Of a stretch of DNA of 64,000 nt, positions 32,569 through 41,847 are shown one piece after another (position 1 is the stretch's first letter; every line of letters begins with the position of its first letter). Location of the stretch: NCBI GenBank assembly GCA_043228905.1, contig JBHGNT010000008.1, forward strand, positions 5,270,001 through 5,334,000, read 5' to 3'. The stretch is from Azolla caroliniana (Eukaryota > Polypodiophyta). The translations under genes and the position numbers were made by a program. The notes beneath the pieces were generated by a model. The model saw only the letters and a list, made by a program, of their open reading frames with translations. It made no database searches and was not told the origin of the DNA.

Positions 32569-33213
32569 ATGAAGTTCGAATGGCGAAGCGAGCATACAAA
32601 CACGATGCGAAGATTGAAGAAACTACTTCTTGAAGCTCCAACACTAAGAAAGGCCAACTATACCGAAAGGAAGCCGATTTATGTGACTGTAGATACGAGC
32701 CCAACCGGAATCGGGTGGGTCATCAACCAAGAAGGAGAAGATAATGTGGGATATGCCATCCGGTTCGGAGCAAAGGTTCTTAGCGAACAACAACAAAAAT
32801 ACGCCCAAGTCAAGCGGGAACTTTGGGGTATTGTGTCGGCAGTGAAGACGGACAAAGATTACTTGATCGGGACGGAAGTGATAATAGAGACAGATTGGCT
32901 CCCAATCCTCGGAATGATCTCGAGATGTACGACCCTAGATCTAGCTATGCTAAGGTGGATCGCCTTTATCAAGTCTTTAAACCTACAGATCCGTCACATT
33001 GCAGGGAAGAAGAATGCCATGGCTGATATGCTGTCAAGGGCAGGATTTGAAAGTGAAAGTGACATGGTTTCGGAAGATGAAGACGTCACCCTCGACTTCT
33101 TCAAGATGGCTCGATTATCGGCGGAAGACAAGCACACGCTAACCCTCCACGCCTTCAACGAGGACGAGTACGAAGGAGAGTGGTTACTGATCGGCAGATT
33201 CTTAAGAACATAG
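32569..33213 (+). CDS. pol: RT connection and RNase H (element H)
   Basis: 214 open codons: KFEWRSEHTNTMRRLKKLLL (connection), then YVTVDTSPTGIGWVINQEG, YAQVKRELWGIVSAVKTDKD, IETDWLPILGMISRC and KKNAMADMLSRAGFES. The four acidic positions of RNase H (D, E, D, D) are all present. It is in a different frame from the RT, so it needs the upstream frameshift to be bridged. Confidence 0.83.
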   Translation: MKFEWRSEHTNTMRRLKKLLLEAPTLRKANYTERKPIYVTVDTSPTGIGWVINQEGEDNVGYAIRFGAKVLSEQQQKYAQVKRELWGIVSAVKTDKDYLIGTEVIIETDWLPILGMISRCTTLDLAMLRWIAFIKSLNLQIRHIAGKKNAMADMLSRAGFESESDMVSEDEDVTLDFFKMARLSAEDKHTLTLHAFNEDEYEGEWLLIGRFLRT

Positions 33214-33228
33214 ACGACGGATGCTTCG

Positions 33229-34320
33229 TTGACAAAGGAGGAGGCTCTACGAATCCAGAAGAAAGCTTATCGATACTTCCTTTGGCGACACCCAAAAAGA
33301 AAGATAGGAATACCACGCCGAGTGGTGGTGAAGAAAGAAGAGCAAGTGACGCTGGTGATTGAATTCCACGAGAGTGCTTGGGCAAGTCATAGAGGAACAT
33401 GGGCGACGTTTGAAAAGTTGAAGGAAAAGTATTGGTGGCCAAGCATGTACAAAGATCTACTCCATTTCATGTCCACATGTGAAACTTGTCAAGTACATTC
33501 CAACATACGTCATCGTGATGAGCTACGACCGACATACCCTCTCACCATACACTTCAAATGGATGGTTGATCTGGTCTCGATGCCAATGGGAGTGGGACAA
33601 ATGAAGTACTTAGTGCTGGCAAGAGAAGACTTGACAAATCAAGTGGAAAGGCGGGCCTTGACAAATAAGACAACGTCAGCTGTTTGCAAATTTCTACTTG
33701 AAGAGGTTGTCTGCCGATACAGATGTGTGGGGAAGATAGTCGTCGATCGATGGGAGTTGGACGCACACGAAGCAACGGAGCTTTTCGAACGACTAGGCAT
33801 GAACTCTCCCTCACGACTGCCTACAATCCAGAAGCGAATGGGAAGATTGAGCGAGGGCATGGAACCATAGTCAAAGCCATCGTATAAGCATGCAACAGTC
33901 TAGTCGGGAATTGGCCACGACTATTGCCCTATGCCTTGTGGGTCGACAGAACGACACACAACTCGGTGACAAGGTATATGCCAACGGAGCTTATGTATGG
34001 ACAAAAGCCGGTGATGCCCATTGAAAGGACGATCGCCTCATGGGTAGCGATACCATGGGAGAACGAGATGAGCTGAGAAGAATTATTAGCAGCACGGATA
34101 AGGCAACTTGAAAGGAGACTTGAAGATCTAGAACATGCGCGAAAAATGATGGAGGCAGCCCGAGTGAAGAACAAAATTCGGTTCGACAAGACACATCGAC
34201 TACGTCCTAAGAGGATCGAAGAAGGAGATTGGGTATTGGTCTACGACAACAGACTTGACAATCAACAAAGTACAACAAGAAAGTTCGCAAGAAGATGGTT
34301 CAGACCGTATGTGGTGATAA
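33229..34320 (+). pseudogene. pol: Integrase (element H), C-terminus cut off
   Basis: Zinc-binding region FHESAWASHRGTWATFEKLK and CETCQVHSNIRHRDEL. First Asp in WMVDLVSMPMGVGQ, second in IVVDRWELDA. NGKIERGHGTIVKA after a frameshift near 33825 holds the Glu. The C-terminal module reads HRLRPKRIEEGDWVLVYDN and FARRWFRPYVV, where GPY has become RPY, and then runs straight into LTR sequence. About 80 codons present in element C are missing. Confidence 0.82.
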
Positions 34321-34439
34321 GTTCTCATTTTGTGCTAAGAGCACTTTGGCCACTTTGTCTAGATGGATGAATGTGGCCAAATTCCCAAAAACCGACTGGC
34401 AATAAAATGGAACCGGCCGATAATGAAATCGGAATTAGC

Positions 34440-34640
34440 CGGAAATCAATTCGGAATTGGCCGATAAACTGGAAACCAAACCGGAACCGGCCGGTAAGCA
34501 AACCGGAACCGGCCAAAAAGCAAACCGGAACCGGCCGGTAAGCAAACCGGAACCGGCCAAAAAGCAAACCGGGACCGGTCGGTAAGCAAACCGGTCGGTC
34601 GGTGGCGTCATCCGGCGACGGAGGCGACATTTGGCGAACC
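34440..34640 (+). repeat. CCGGAACCGGCC tandem array
   Basis: About seven copies of a 22-25 bp unit, GGTAAGCAAACCGGAACCGGCC or its AAAAAGC variant. The 5' LTR has only one or two copies. The array is rich in CpG and CCGG sites. Confidence 0.85.
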
Positions 34641-34849
34641 GACAGTAACCGGTGGTAACCGTCAGCATCCGGCGAACCGATGGTAACCAGCAGCATCCGG
34701 CGAACCGGCGTTATCCGGTAGCATCCGGCGATCGACGGCATCCGGCATCCGGTGACCGGATAGATATATAAATAAATAAATAAGTATATGTATACATATA
34801 TATATATACACACAAGGAGTGCAAGTATATATATACACAAGGAGTGCAA

Positions 34850-34910
34850 GTGTGGATTTGAACCTTACACCTCCAAGTTGACAGTCTGTAGGCTTACCAC
34901 TAAGCCAAGA
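34850..34910 (-). other. tRNA-like module in the 3' LTR of element H
   Basis: Minus-strand reading: TTGGCTTAGTGGTAAGCC (A-box-like), then TTGGAGGTGTAAGGTTCAAATCC (split here as TTGGAGGTGTAAG and GGTTCAAATCC, B box at 34854-34864). Antisense to the element and absent from the 5' LTR. It shares GGAGGT..AAGGTTC with the modules at 5889 and 39096. Confidence 0.6.
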
Positions 34911-35357
34911 CATTTTCATAAAATAACATTTTTGTCATTATAGTTTTACATGTAAATTCTCATACATGAGACCTTAAATGAGTGACGTGGTTATCATGCA
35001 CCACATGTAATACATGAGCGCCAAATGGCAAACATGCATTTTATGCATGTCTTGTACCCTCAAATGCATGAGGGCATCTATAAAAGGGGGGGGATGTAAA
35101 ATTTTTGGAGGCTTGGTACTTGATATCAAAACTAAAATTAAAAGTAAGAAATTCGTTATCCAATTGATTATATATCTTGTTTCTCAAAAACTCTCTCTCA
35201 ATCTGAAAATTAAGTGTTCTATCTTATCTCAATCTGTCTCTTTCAATCTATCTTAAAACCTTTCTCCCTAAAGCTAGCGCCAACTTCGAGTCCTTCCGGT
35301 CCAAAACCTCGTCGGTTCCGCCTCACGATCCACACATAGTGACGGATCTTCATGACA

Positions 35358-35599
35358 CCGTGTCTTATTCTTTTTTCATATTCTCTTTGTCAGGCTGCTG
35401 CTTTGAGTTGTTGCCTCTCCTTCTCTCTTCTCCTTCTTGCTTTCTTCTTCCTTACTTCTTATTGTCCTTTCTGCGTGCTTTATTTTCTTATGTTCCTTGA
35501 TTCTCCATGTCTAAGTGTCTCTTGTTCCTATTTTGTGTCTTCGTCTGCAGGGGAGGAGTAGGAGGAGGAGAAAGAAGCCTCCATCCATTTCTTTCTTCT
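35358..35599. other. Pyrimidine-rich stretch between H and Copia I
   Basis: TTCTT and CTTCC words dominate. ORFs through it (35352-35561, 35507-35746, 35515-35898) are low-complexity and are not called as genes. Confidence 0.5.
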
Positions 35600-35915
35600 A
35601 CCAAATTAATCATGTATTTTTTCTTATTGATTGTTTACCTTTTGTCCATGTTCATAGTTACAAAAACTTTTTTGATGCTTGTGTGTCAACTCTGGCGTTA
35701 CTTCGTTTACTCCATCTATATAACTCCAGTAAACAATTCAAACTAGATGTTGGTGCATCTTGTAAGATGCATAGTTATTTTGTTCTAGCTTCTTTGTTGG
35801 GAGTGCACTTCCCATGTTTTTGTTCATTCTTGTTGTTGGTCAATTTGTCGACGGTGTCTTGGCTTGTGTCTTCCCGAAAGTCGGCTATAAAGGATTAGTT
35901 TGAACCCTTGCGCTT
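35600..35915 (-). pseudogene. gag: Copia gag 5' fragment (element I)
   Basis: On the minus strand NNYASYKMHQHL, VYWSYIDGVNEV and PELTHKHQK are readable near 35640-35790. They match KMHQYLLGHGYWSYIHGENEV in Copia G (59955-60045). The frame is broken by stops and the fragment fades into the pyrimidine-rich stretch on its left. Confidence 0.6.
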
Positions 35916-35927
35916 TGATACCATGTA
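35916..35927 (-). promoter_or_regulatory. Initiator-Met primer-binding site of Copia element I
   Basis: The plus strand GCTTTGATACCA reads TGGTATCAAAGC on the minus strand, one base off the TGGTATCAGAGC complement of initiator tRNA-Met used by many plant Copia elements. It sits next to the LTR at 35929-36301. Confidence 0.75.
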
Positions 35928-35928
35928 A

Positions 35929-36301
35929 CGATTTCAGAAGTTGACACACAATCGCCTTGGCTGAACAGAACAATATAACAAATGAGCACAATTACAATAG
36001 AAAACAACAAAAGAACAGAAATGGAGATTATGGTAGAGATGAAGACACCAACACACAAAGATAGTATTCACAAAACATAAGACAATCCTCTCATTGACAA
36101 AACAGTTCTCAATCATTACAACTGTACTCAGAGAGCATCCTATATACAAAGCCCTATATTCGTCTCATAAAGTTAGAGGGCTGACAAAAGTACAATCGGC
36201 TCATTCATGAGCACTTGAATTCTAACTTCACTAGCTTATAGCTTAATTAGATATTATCTAGACTCACTAAAGTCAACCTAGTTGAGCTTGACATCTCAAC
36301 A
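35929..36301 (-). repeat. 5' LTR of Copia element I
   Basis: The minus strand begins TGTTGAGATGTCAAGCTC and ends CTGAAATCGTTACA next to the primer-binding site. About 373 bp. It abuts the gag of Copia J on its right, so element I probably inserted into J and was later truncated on its far side. Confidence 0.7.
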
Positions 36302-36306
36302 ATACT

Positions 36307-36596
36307 TCATTTTGGGTTGTCTGAGGCATTTTGGCTTTTTCTCCTTTGAAGATCTTCTTGCTTCATCTTTGAAATCAGATTTTGTAGAGAAAATGTTGGA
36401 TCGGCTCCATGGATCACTACGAATGAACAACATGAAGTTTGTAAGGCTTCAAACATGACGTCTACCTTCATTTCTTCATCAATCTTCTTGCCCGTTGATA
36501 TTGCTCTATCATATGCAGATGGATATTTGCTTATGAAGGCATGAAGTGAGTCATCTTCTTTCATATCCAAAGTGACAAGGTAATGAAATGGAAGGA
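36307..36596 (-). pseudogene. gag: Copia gag, distal part (element J), split by element K
   Basis: 87 open codons: DMKEDDSLHAFISKYPSAYD, KIDEEMKVDVMFEALQTSC, FSLQNLISKMKQEDLQRRK. These are typical Copia Gag (UBN2-like) strings. The upstream part of the same gene lies at 42648-43035, beyond Gypsy K. The two parts meet at the target site CTTTT, and a one-base frame difference exists between them. Confidence 0.75.
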
Positions 36597-36611
36597 CTTT
36601 TTGTCATGATA

Positions 36612-36672
36612 TGGCAAGACTCGAACCCATGACCTTATGCTACATGGGTCGAGCTCTTGACCATTAGACCAT
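36612..36672 (-). other. tRNA-like module at the start of the element K LTR
   Basis: Minus-strand reading: TGGTCTAATGGTCAAGAG (A-box-like) and ATGGGTTCGAGTCTTGCC (B box GGTTCGAGTC). Spacing is as in a tRNA. Antisense to the element. The copy in the 3' LTR is at about 41850-41910. Confidence 0.6.
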
Positions 36673-36747
36673 ACATTGTAATACGTAGAATATTATTTTC
36701 ATTTGTGTTTTATTATAGAAAATTGATGTATATTCCAGATTTCTCTG

Positions 36748-36793
36748 GAACATTCTAGAGACTTCAAGAGTATTCCTTAGAACACTATAAAAG
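36748..36793 (+). promoter_or_regulatory. Heat-shock-element-like run and TATA box in the K LTR
   Basis: GAAcaTTCtaGAGacTTC (36748-36765) is a four-module run with one base off the nGAAn/nTTCn alternation. TTCcttaGAA follows at 36773-36782 and TATAAAAGG begins at about 36786. In the 3' LTR the same place reads TTCtaGAAacTTC (41990-42002), a perfect trimer. Confidence 0.55.
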
Positions 36794-37108
36794 GAGGCAC
36801 AAGGCATTATTTCAAACCAAATCGGTTCAATGCCAGTCTTAAGCCTCCTAGCTATTACTGTACATTCTCTTCACATAATATATATCTTCTCTTATCATCA
36901 CTCTCACTCTCTCTCTCTCTCCCTCCCTTTCAGTCACTCTTTCCATCTCTCGAGAGTTCTTCACCTCTCTTAGTACTAATACTTCTTTTAGTACTAATTC
37001 CTTCTCTGTCTTAGTACTGTTCCTGACAGTTTGAACCGATTTTGGTCGATCTTCCTTTCCTCCTCTTCCTTTTATCTTCTTATTAATCCTCTTATCCTCC
37101 CTAGTAAA

Positions 37109-37874
37109 ATGGAAACTGTTAGCGCTCAGGAATACCAATCTGTTTTCTTAGAGCTCCAGTGCTAGTGCTAGTTTTGAAGAATTTATAAGTGAGTTTAAGG
37201 CCTGTTTTGGAGATATTGACAGCATAAGGACTGCAATCAACAAAATCTGACGATTATGCCAAGGTGATCGTCCAGCCTCCGCATACGTTGTAGATTTCCG
37301 CCTACTTGCTACCGATATCCCTTGGGATGATCACGCATTGATGGAGCAATTCCGTTATGGCTTACGCAATGATGTCAAGGATTTACTCATGACCTTCCCC
37401 GAAGAGCCAAAGTCATTAACAAAAGCAATTAGTCGTGCGGTGAGATGCGACAACCGCCTCTTTGAACGACGTTCGGAACGACAATTCCAGATTCCGAGGG
37501 CAAGATCAGAGGCTACCTACGCTTCAGTGGTAGCGAAACCTTTTCTGAGGGAGCCATATAATGTGCCTCCAGTAAGTACTCCAACTCTGATGGAAATTGA
37601 CACCACACGTCGTTGTGGACCGCTATCGGAAGAAGAAAAGCAACGATGCCGAGCAAACCGACTATGTCTTTATTGCAGTGGACCAGGGCATATTGCGGTA
37701 AACTGTCCCCATAGGCCAAGAAGGCAGGTAAACCAAATAGTTGCTAGTTCTGATTGTACTAAACCCGATTCTATTTCAGTAGGGATATCTGATAGTCCTA
37801 ATAGTACTAATAGTCTAAATCTAGCAAACAAATTTGATGTCCTTAGTCAGTTAGAGGAAGAGTTAAACGACTGA
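37109..37874 (+). pseudogene. gag: Gag with zinc knuckle, large deletion near the start (element K)
   Basis: It starts METVSAQEYQSVFLELQ at 37109 and then hits a stop. FEEFISEFKACFGDIDSIRT and DRPASAYVVDFRLLA follow, so most of the N-terminal half seen in element E is missing. From 37338 the frame is open: MEQFRYGLRNDVKDLLMTFP, KAISRAVRCDNRLFERR and a complete knuckle CLYCSGPGHIAVNC. It ends at TGA 37872. Confidence 0.8.
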
Positions 37875-37900
37875 GTCCAGCCAAAATAGGAGTCGTTTGG

Positions 37901-38383
37901 TTGGACAACCCTAGATCTGTGCAGCCCATTAGTGGTTCCATTCCCTCTAAGCAAGTTAGCAATGTGTTCGTAGCCCAAGTAACAGTTAGTACTAAAAGTA
38001 CTCCTCCAGTACATGTCTTAGCACTTCCAGATTCCGGAGCTAATTCTGGCTTCATGGATAGGAAATTTGCCCAAGCTCATCAGATATCTCTCATAAAACT
38101 CCCGCGTCCTGCCTCTATAGTAGTCATTGATGGTCGTCCCATTGCTTCTAGAAATATCATAGAAGAGTCAGAGCCCGTTAATATTGTCCTAGATAATCTA
38201 GCATGTGTCATATCATTTAATATAATTGGCATCCCAGAACACCCCATTGTCTTAGGATTACCATGGTTCAAATTACATAACCCATACATAGATTGGCGGA
38301 CAAGAGAAATGCGGCATCGAAAAGCCCGTGCGTCTACTCATGAGATTGCAACGATTTCACTACATCAGTTGCATGAGGAATGA
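37901..38383 (+). CDS. pro: Aspartic protease (element K)
   Basis: 160 open codons. VLALPDSGANSGFMDRKFAQ has the DSGA active site. PASIVVIDGRPIASRNI and HPIVLGLPWFKLHNPYIDWR are the conserved second half. The fold appears complete. It is not in frame with gag or RT here. Confidence 0.78.
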   Translation: MDNPRSVQPISGSIPSKQVSNVFVAQVTVSTKSTPPVHVLALPDSGANSGFMDRKFAQAHQISLIKLPRPASIVVIDGRPIASRNIIEESEPVNIVLDNLACVISFNIIGIPEHPIVLGLPWFKLHNPYIDWRTREMRHRKARASTHEIATISLHQLHEE

Positions 38384-38662
38384 CGCAAGGAAGAAATGTT
38401 CCTCTTCGCAATATCAGTAAACCCATGCTTGACGAAGGAAGAAACCCATTTGCTTCGTCAAGAAAAAGGATGGCTCACTTCGTCTCGTTGTAGATTACCG
38501 TGGCTTGATTAAGGTTACAATCCGAAATAGGTATGCACTCCACCTTATCTCAAGTCTTTTAGAACAGATCAAGGGTGCTAGGTTCTTCACGAAGATCGAC
38601 TTACGGGGAGGCTATAACCTCGTACGGATCCGACCAGGAGATGAATGGAAGACTGCGTTGTT
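38384..38662 (+). pseudogene. pol: RT N-terminal fragment (element K)
   Basis: A reading of [19 protein letters not shown] near 38460-38515 leads into [20 protein letters not shown] and [16 protein letters not shown] (first catalytic Asp). It ends at GDEWKTA, where the solo LTR begins. The segment between protease and this point is much shorter than in element E, implying a deletion. Confidence 0.8.
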
Positions 38663-39283
38663 GCGAAGATTCGCGCGTGCGTGTGCTACTCGAGCGACCA
38701 CCAGGGTCTTAGACTGGGGAGGATGTTCGTAGAATTATCGAAGAGATGAAGGTCAATGTAAGATTAGATGAAATTTGTTCACTTGAGAAGAAGAAAGATT
38801 GTACACTTGAGAAGTAGAAAAATATGAAGAAGATAAAGACAAATATAATTATATTGATGATAATGGTGTTGGTGATATCACATATTGAGCCCCCCTTACA
38901 CAAGCCCAACTAGAGGCTTTTATAGGTCTTTCCATGCTTGTGACATGCACAAAACCATGGGCTAACACCATGGTTTTGTGCACACGGTTTTTCTTATGTC
39001 ATGCACAAACCATGGTTTTGTGCACATGGTTTTCTAATGGTTGTTTCATCTATAATTCATATATGAAAAGTAAATACATAAAATGTACACTATATGATAG
39101 TTGTCCTAGTGGTAAGGCAATTATCTTGGACCTTAGAGGTGCAAGGTTCAAACCTTACTTCCGTCCCTTTGTATGAACTCAAGTGCCACTAGGCCTTAGG
39201 TTTATTTGCTAAGTGCATGTGCAATGTTGCACATCCTTGGTTTATTCGTCTCACTCGGTTTCACACCGTAGTCGAAAATCGTC
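38663..39283 (-). repeat. Solo LTR inserted in the RT of element K
   Basis: The RT frame breaks after KTA and resumes as [11 protein letters not shown]. The insert has ends TGTTGCGAAGATT and AATCGTCACGACA, with flanking GCGT and ACGT, a 4-bp duplication with one change. The ends and flank size recall elements C and H (TGTCG..CGACA, ACGT). It carries TTTTATAGG, CATGGTTTTGTGCACA repeats at 38951-39030 and a tRNA-like module. Orientation is inferred from resemblance to C. Confidence 0.75.
39096..39162 (+). other. tRNA-like module in the solo LTR
   Basis: TTGTCCTAGTGGTAAGGC (A-box-like) and GAGGTGCAAGGTTCAAACC (B box GGTTCAAACC; AAGG and CCTT can pair around the loop). Antisense to the inferred LTR direction, as in elements C, H and K. 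Confidence 0.6.
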
Positions 39284-40427
39284 ACGACAACGTTCCACAC
39301 CAGATATGGGCACTTCGAGTATACGGTCATGCTGTTCCGCCTCACTAATGCGCTAGCAGTCTTCCAGCACATGGCAAATGATATTTTCCGAGATATCTTG
39401 GATGTGTGTCTAATCATCTATTTGGATGATCTACTGGTTTACTCAAAGACCCAAGAAGAGCATGATTTTCATGTATTGTTAGTACTAAAACGACTTCGAG
39501 AACATGGTCTTTATGCAAAGCTGGAAAAATGTAGTTTCGGGTGCAACCAGGTGGAATTTCTCGGCTATGTCATTTCCTCAGAAGGCATCTCCATGGACCC
39601 AGGTAAGGTCAAAACAATGGTAGAATGGCAAACTCCGCGTTCGGTGCGGGATGTGCAATGCTTTCTAGGCTTTTCCAATTTTTACCGGAAGTTTATAAAT
39701 GATTACTCAAAGCTCGTTTTGCCTCTTACACAACTTACTAGGAAGGGACACTCGTTGGTTTGGTTTGAAGAAGCAGACATGGCTTTTGAGAATCTTAAAC
39801 AAGCATTTACATTGGCTCCGATTCTAGCTCACGTTGATCCAGAAAAACCATTCATCATCGAAGCAGACGCATCGGATTTTGCATTGGGGAGCATTCTATC
39901 ACAACGAGGTAATGATGAAAAGCTACATCCTATGGCTTTTCACTCACGCAAGTTTGACGCCGCCGAAATCAACTATGAAATTCATGATAAAGAGCTATTG
40001 GCTATAGTGGACTCTTTTATGCAATGGAGGCATTTTCTAGAGGGATATTCTCATCAAGTCACTGTATTTAGTGACCACAAAAACCTCGCCTATTTTCAAA
40101 GACGCTCGTGTGTTAAATCGACGTCAAGCTCGGTGGGCCCATTTTCTCACGCGTTTCGACTTCAATATTACATATCGACCTGGGAAGCATCAAGGGAAAG
40201 CAGATGCATTATCACGACGTTCGTACCTAGCACCGCGTCCCGGCGAGCCAGCTTTCGATAACCAAAAGCAAGTAATCTTGGGACCGGCACGATTGCAAGC
40301 AACACAGGTCTTTGGCATGCCCATGGATTCCCACATTATCAATATCATACGTGCAGACCTGAAGACAGATGCTTTCGCCCAAGCTATACTAGCACAAATT
40401 GATCCCTCTCGAGCGTCGTGTTCATAG
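39284..40427 (+). pseudogene. pol: RT C-terminal part and RNase H (element K)
   Basis: [20 protein letters not shown], then the catalytic LIIYLDDLLVYSKTQEEHDF and FLGFSNFYRKFINDYSKL. RNase H: IIEADASDFALGSILSQ, IHDKELLAIVDSFMQW and [13 protein letters not shown] frameshift near 40098 is followed in another frame by [20 protein letters not shown] and KADALSRR. It stops at 40425. Confidence 0.88.
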
Positions 40428-41307
40428 TCGCAACCACTAGGACTATCAACAATTAAAATACCATGATGGATTACTCTTCTTTAAAGAACTTTTGTATGTT
40501 CCTAATGGTTCTTGCCGCCTTCGAGTAGTACAAAACTGTCATGACACATATACAGTTGGGCATTTTGGTAGTACTAAAACATTAGATTTAGTACAACGAT
40601 TATTCTGGTGGCCCTGTATGCGACAATTTGTTGAAGATTTTGTTCGGACTTGTGATATATGCTGCAGAGCAAAAATGCCAAGGCATCATCCATATGGTTT
40701 ATTAGAACCATTACCGATTCCAAGCAAGCCGTGGCAATCCATTGCTCTAGACTTCATCACAGATCTTCCAGTCTCTAAGGGGTTCAATGTGATTCTAACA
40801 GTGGTAGATCGATATACGAAGATGGCTCATTTCTTGCCATGTACTAAGGAAATCTCCAGTGAAGACACCGCCGAAATTGTCATGCGTGAAGTATGTCAGC
40901 ATCATGGACTTCCCGATAGTATCATCAACAACCGTGGATCCCAATTCATGTCAAAATTCTGGAAGCACCTTTTCAAAATGCTCAAGGTCACTTGTAACCT
41001 CTCCTCCGGCTACCACCCACAAACCGATGGCCAAGCCGAACGAACCAATCAAACGCTGGAGCAGTATCTGCGGTGCTTTCTCAACTATCATCAAGATGAC
41101 TGGGCAAATATTCTCCACTTCGCCGAATTTGACTATAATAACTCTATCCATGCATCGACTAAAGTTACACTATTTTATGCTTATATGGGATGTCACCCCC
41201 GGTGGTGTGTACTTGAAACCCCCGAGTTGTCCACAAATCCTTGTGCGGAGGATCGTTTGGAGCGGTTACGCAAGATACAAGCGGATTTATCTACTCATCT
41301 CCAATAA
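40428..41307 (+). pseudogene. pol: Integrase (element K), second catalytic Asp replaced
   Basis: 271 open codons from 40492. Zinc-binding NCHDTYTVGHFGSTKTLDLV with CDICCRAKMPRHH. First Asp in IALDFITDLPVSKGF. The second site reads SIINNRGSQFMSKFWK, so the usual DRG Asp is Asn; E and V keep Asp. Glu in GQAERTNQTLEQYL. A TAA follows LSTHLQ at about 41305. Confidence 0.85.
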
Positions 41308-41847
41308 GCTCAACAAACATACAAGGTTTATGCGGATCGTCATCGACTCCCATCCAGTTTTAACATTGGAGATCGGGTATGGCTACTACGACGACACATC
41401 AAGACTACTCGCCCATGCGAGAAGTTGGATTATCGGCGATTAGGTCCTTTCCGTATTATAGGAAAGGTTAATTATGTCGCTTTTCGTCTCCATCTACCTC
41501 CGCAACTTTGGATACATCCGGTGTTTCATAGTTCTCTCCTCGAACAATATCAAGAGAGCACCATCCCAGGATGTATTACACAGCCTCCACCCCCGATCGA
41601 GCTTGAAGATGGACCTGAGTACGAGGTTGCCGCCATCCTTGATTCCAAGATTGTTCGCAACAAGCTCTACTATCTAGTCGATTGGCTAGGATATAGTCCC
41701 AACGAGCATACTTGGGAACCTATAGAGAATGTCACCACTACTCGTGCTCTTCTTGAAGACTTCCATCGTCAATATCCAAACAAACCGGGTTCTCAATCCA
41801 AAACGACTCGTTACACTCATCGTTTTAAAGGGGGGATAGTGTCATGA
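41308..41847 (+). pseudogene. pol: Integrase C-terminus and chromodomain (element K)
   Basis: The frame after the TAA gives DRHRLPSSFNIGDRVWLLRR. Then 41425-41847 is open: DYRRLGPFRIIGKVNYVAFR (GPF), HPVFHSSLLEQYQESTIPG and a chromodomain with YEVAAILDSKIVRNKLYYLV and DWLGYSPNEHTWEPIENV. It ends just before the 3' LTR. Confidence 0.83.

Larger units (their letters stand above)
27872..35357 (+). mobile_element. Ty3/Gypsy retrotransposon H, DHGS-protease lineage
   Basis: A plus-strand element with 5' LTR, primer-binding site, gag, protease, RT, RNase H, integrase and a 3' LTR that seems to lack its first part. The LTR ends are mirror images: TGTCGTGAAGA at 27872 and TCTTCACAACA at 28766. Proteins match element C closely. 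No target duplication is visible (GTCAT on the left, CCGTG on the right), consistent with rearrangement of the 3' end. Confidence 0.88.
34321..35357 (+). repeat. 3' LTR of element H, lacking its first part, with an expanded array
   Basis: Matches the 5' LTR from TTCTCATTTTGTGC (28101) onward, but about 230 bp of the LTR start are absent. Two differences stand out. A GGAACCGGCC-rich array at 34410-34640 is much longer than in the 5' LTR. A segment at about 34755-34935 holds (AT)n-type repeats and a tRNA-like module, where the 5' LTR has a short duplicate instead. Confidence 0.82.
36602..37028 (+). repeat. 5' LTR of Gypsy element K
   Basis: Begins TGTCATGATATGGCAAG, ends CTGTTCCTGACA. It holds a minus-strand tRNA-like module (36612-36672), a heat-shock-element-like run at 36748-36783, TATAAAAGG at about 36786, and a CT-rich tract near 36899-36930. 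It differs from 41840-42259 at roughly a dozen positions. Confidence 0.93.

Noticed and set aside
35352-35898. ORFs of 69-127 codons on the plus strand
   Set aside because: They run through pyrimidine-rich DNA and give low-complexity Ser/Leu/Phe protein. The minus strand there contains Copia leader and gag.
36612-36672. Genuine tRNA gene in the K LTR
   Set aside because: It is part of the LTR, present in both copies, and I could not form a complete acceptor stem.
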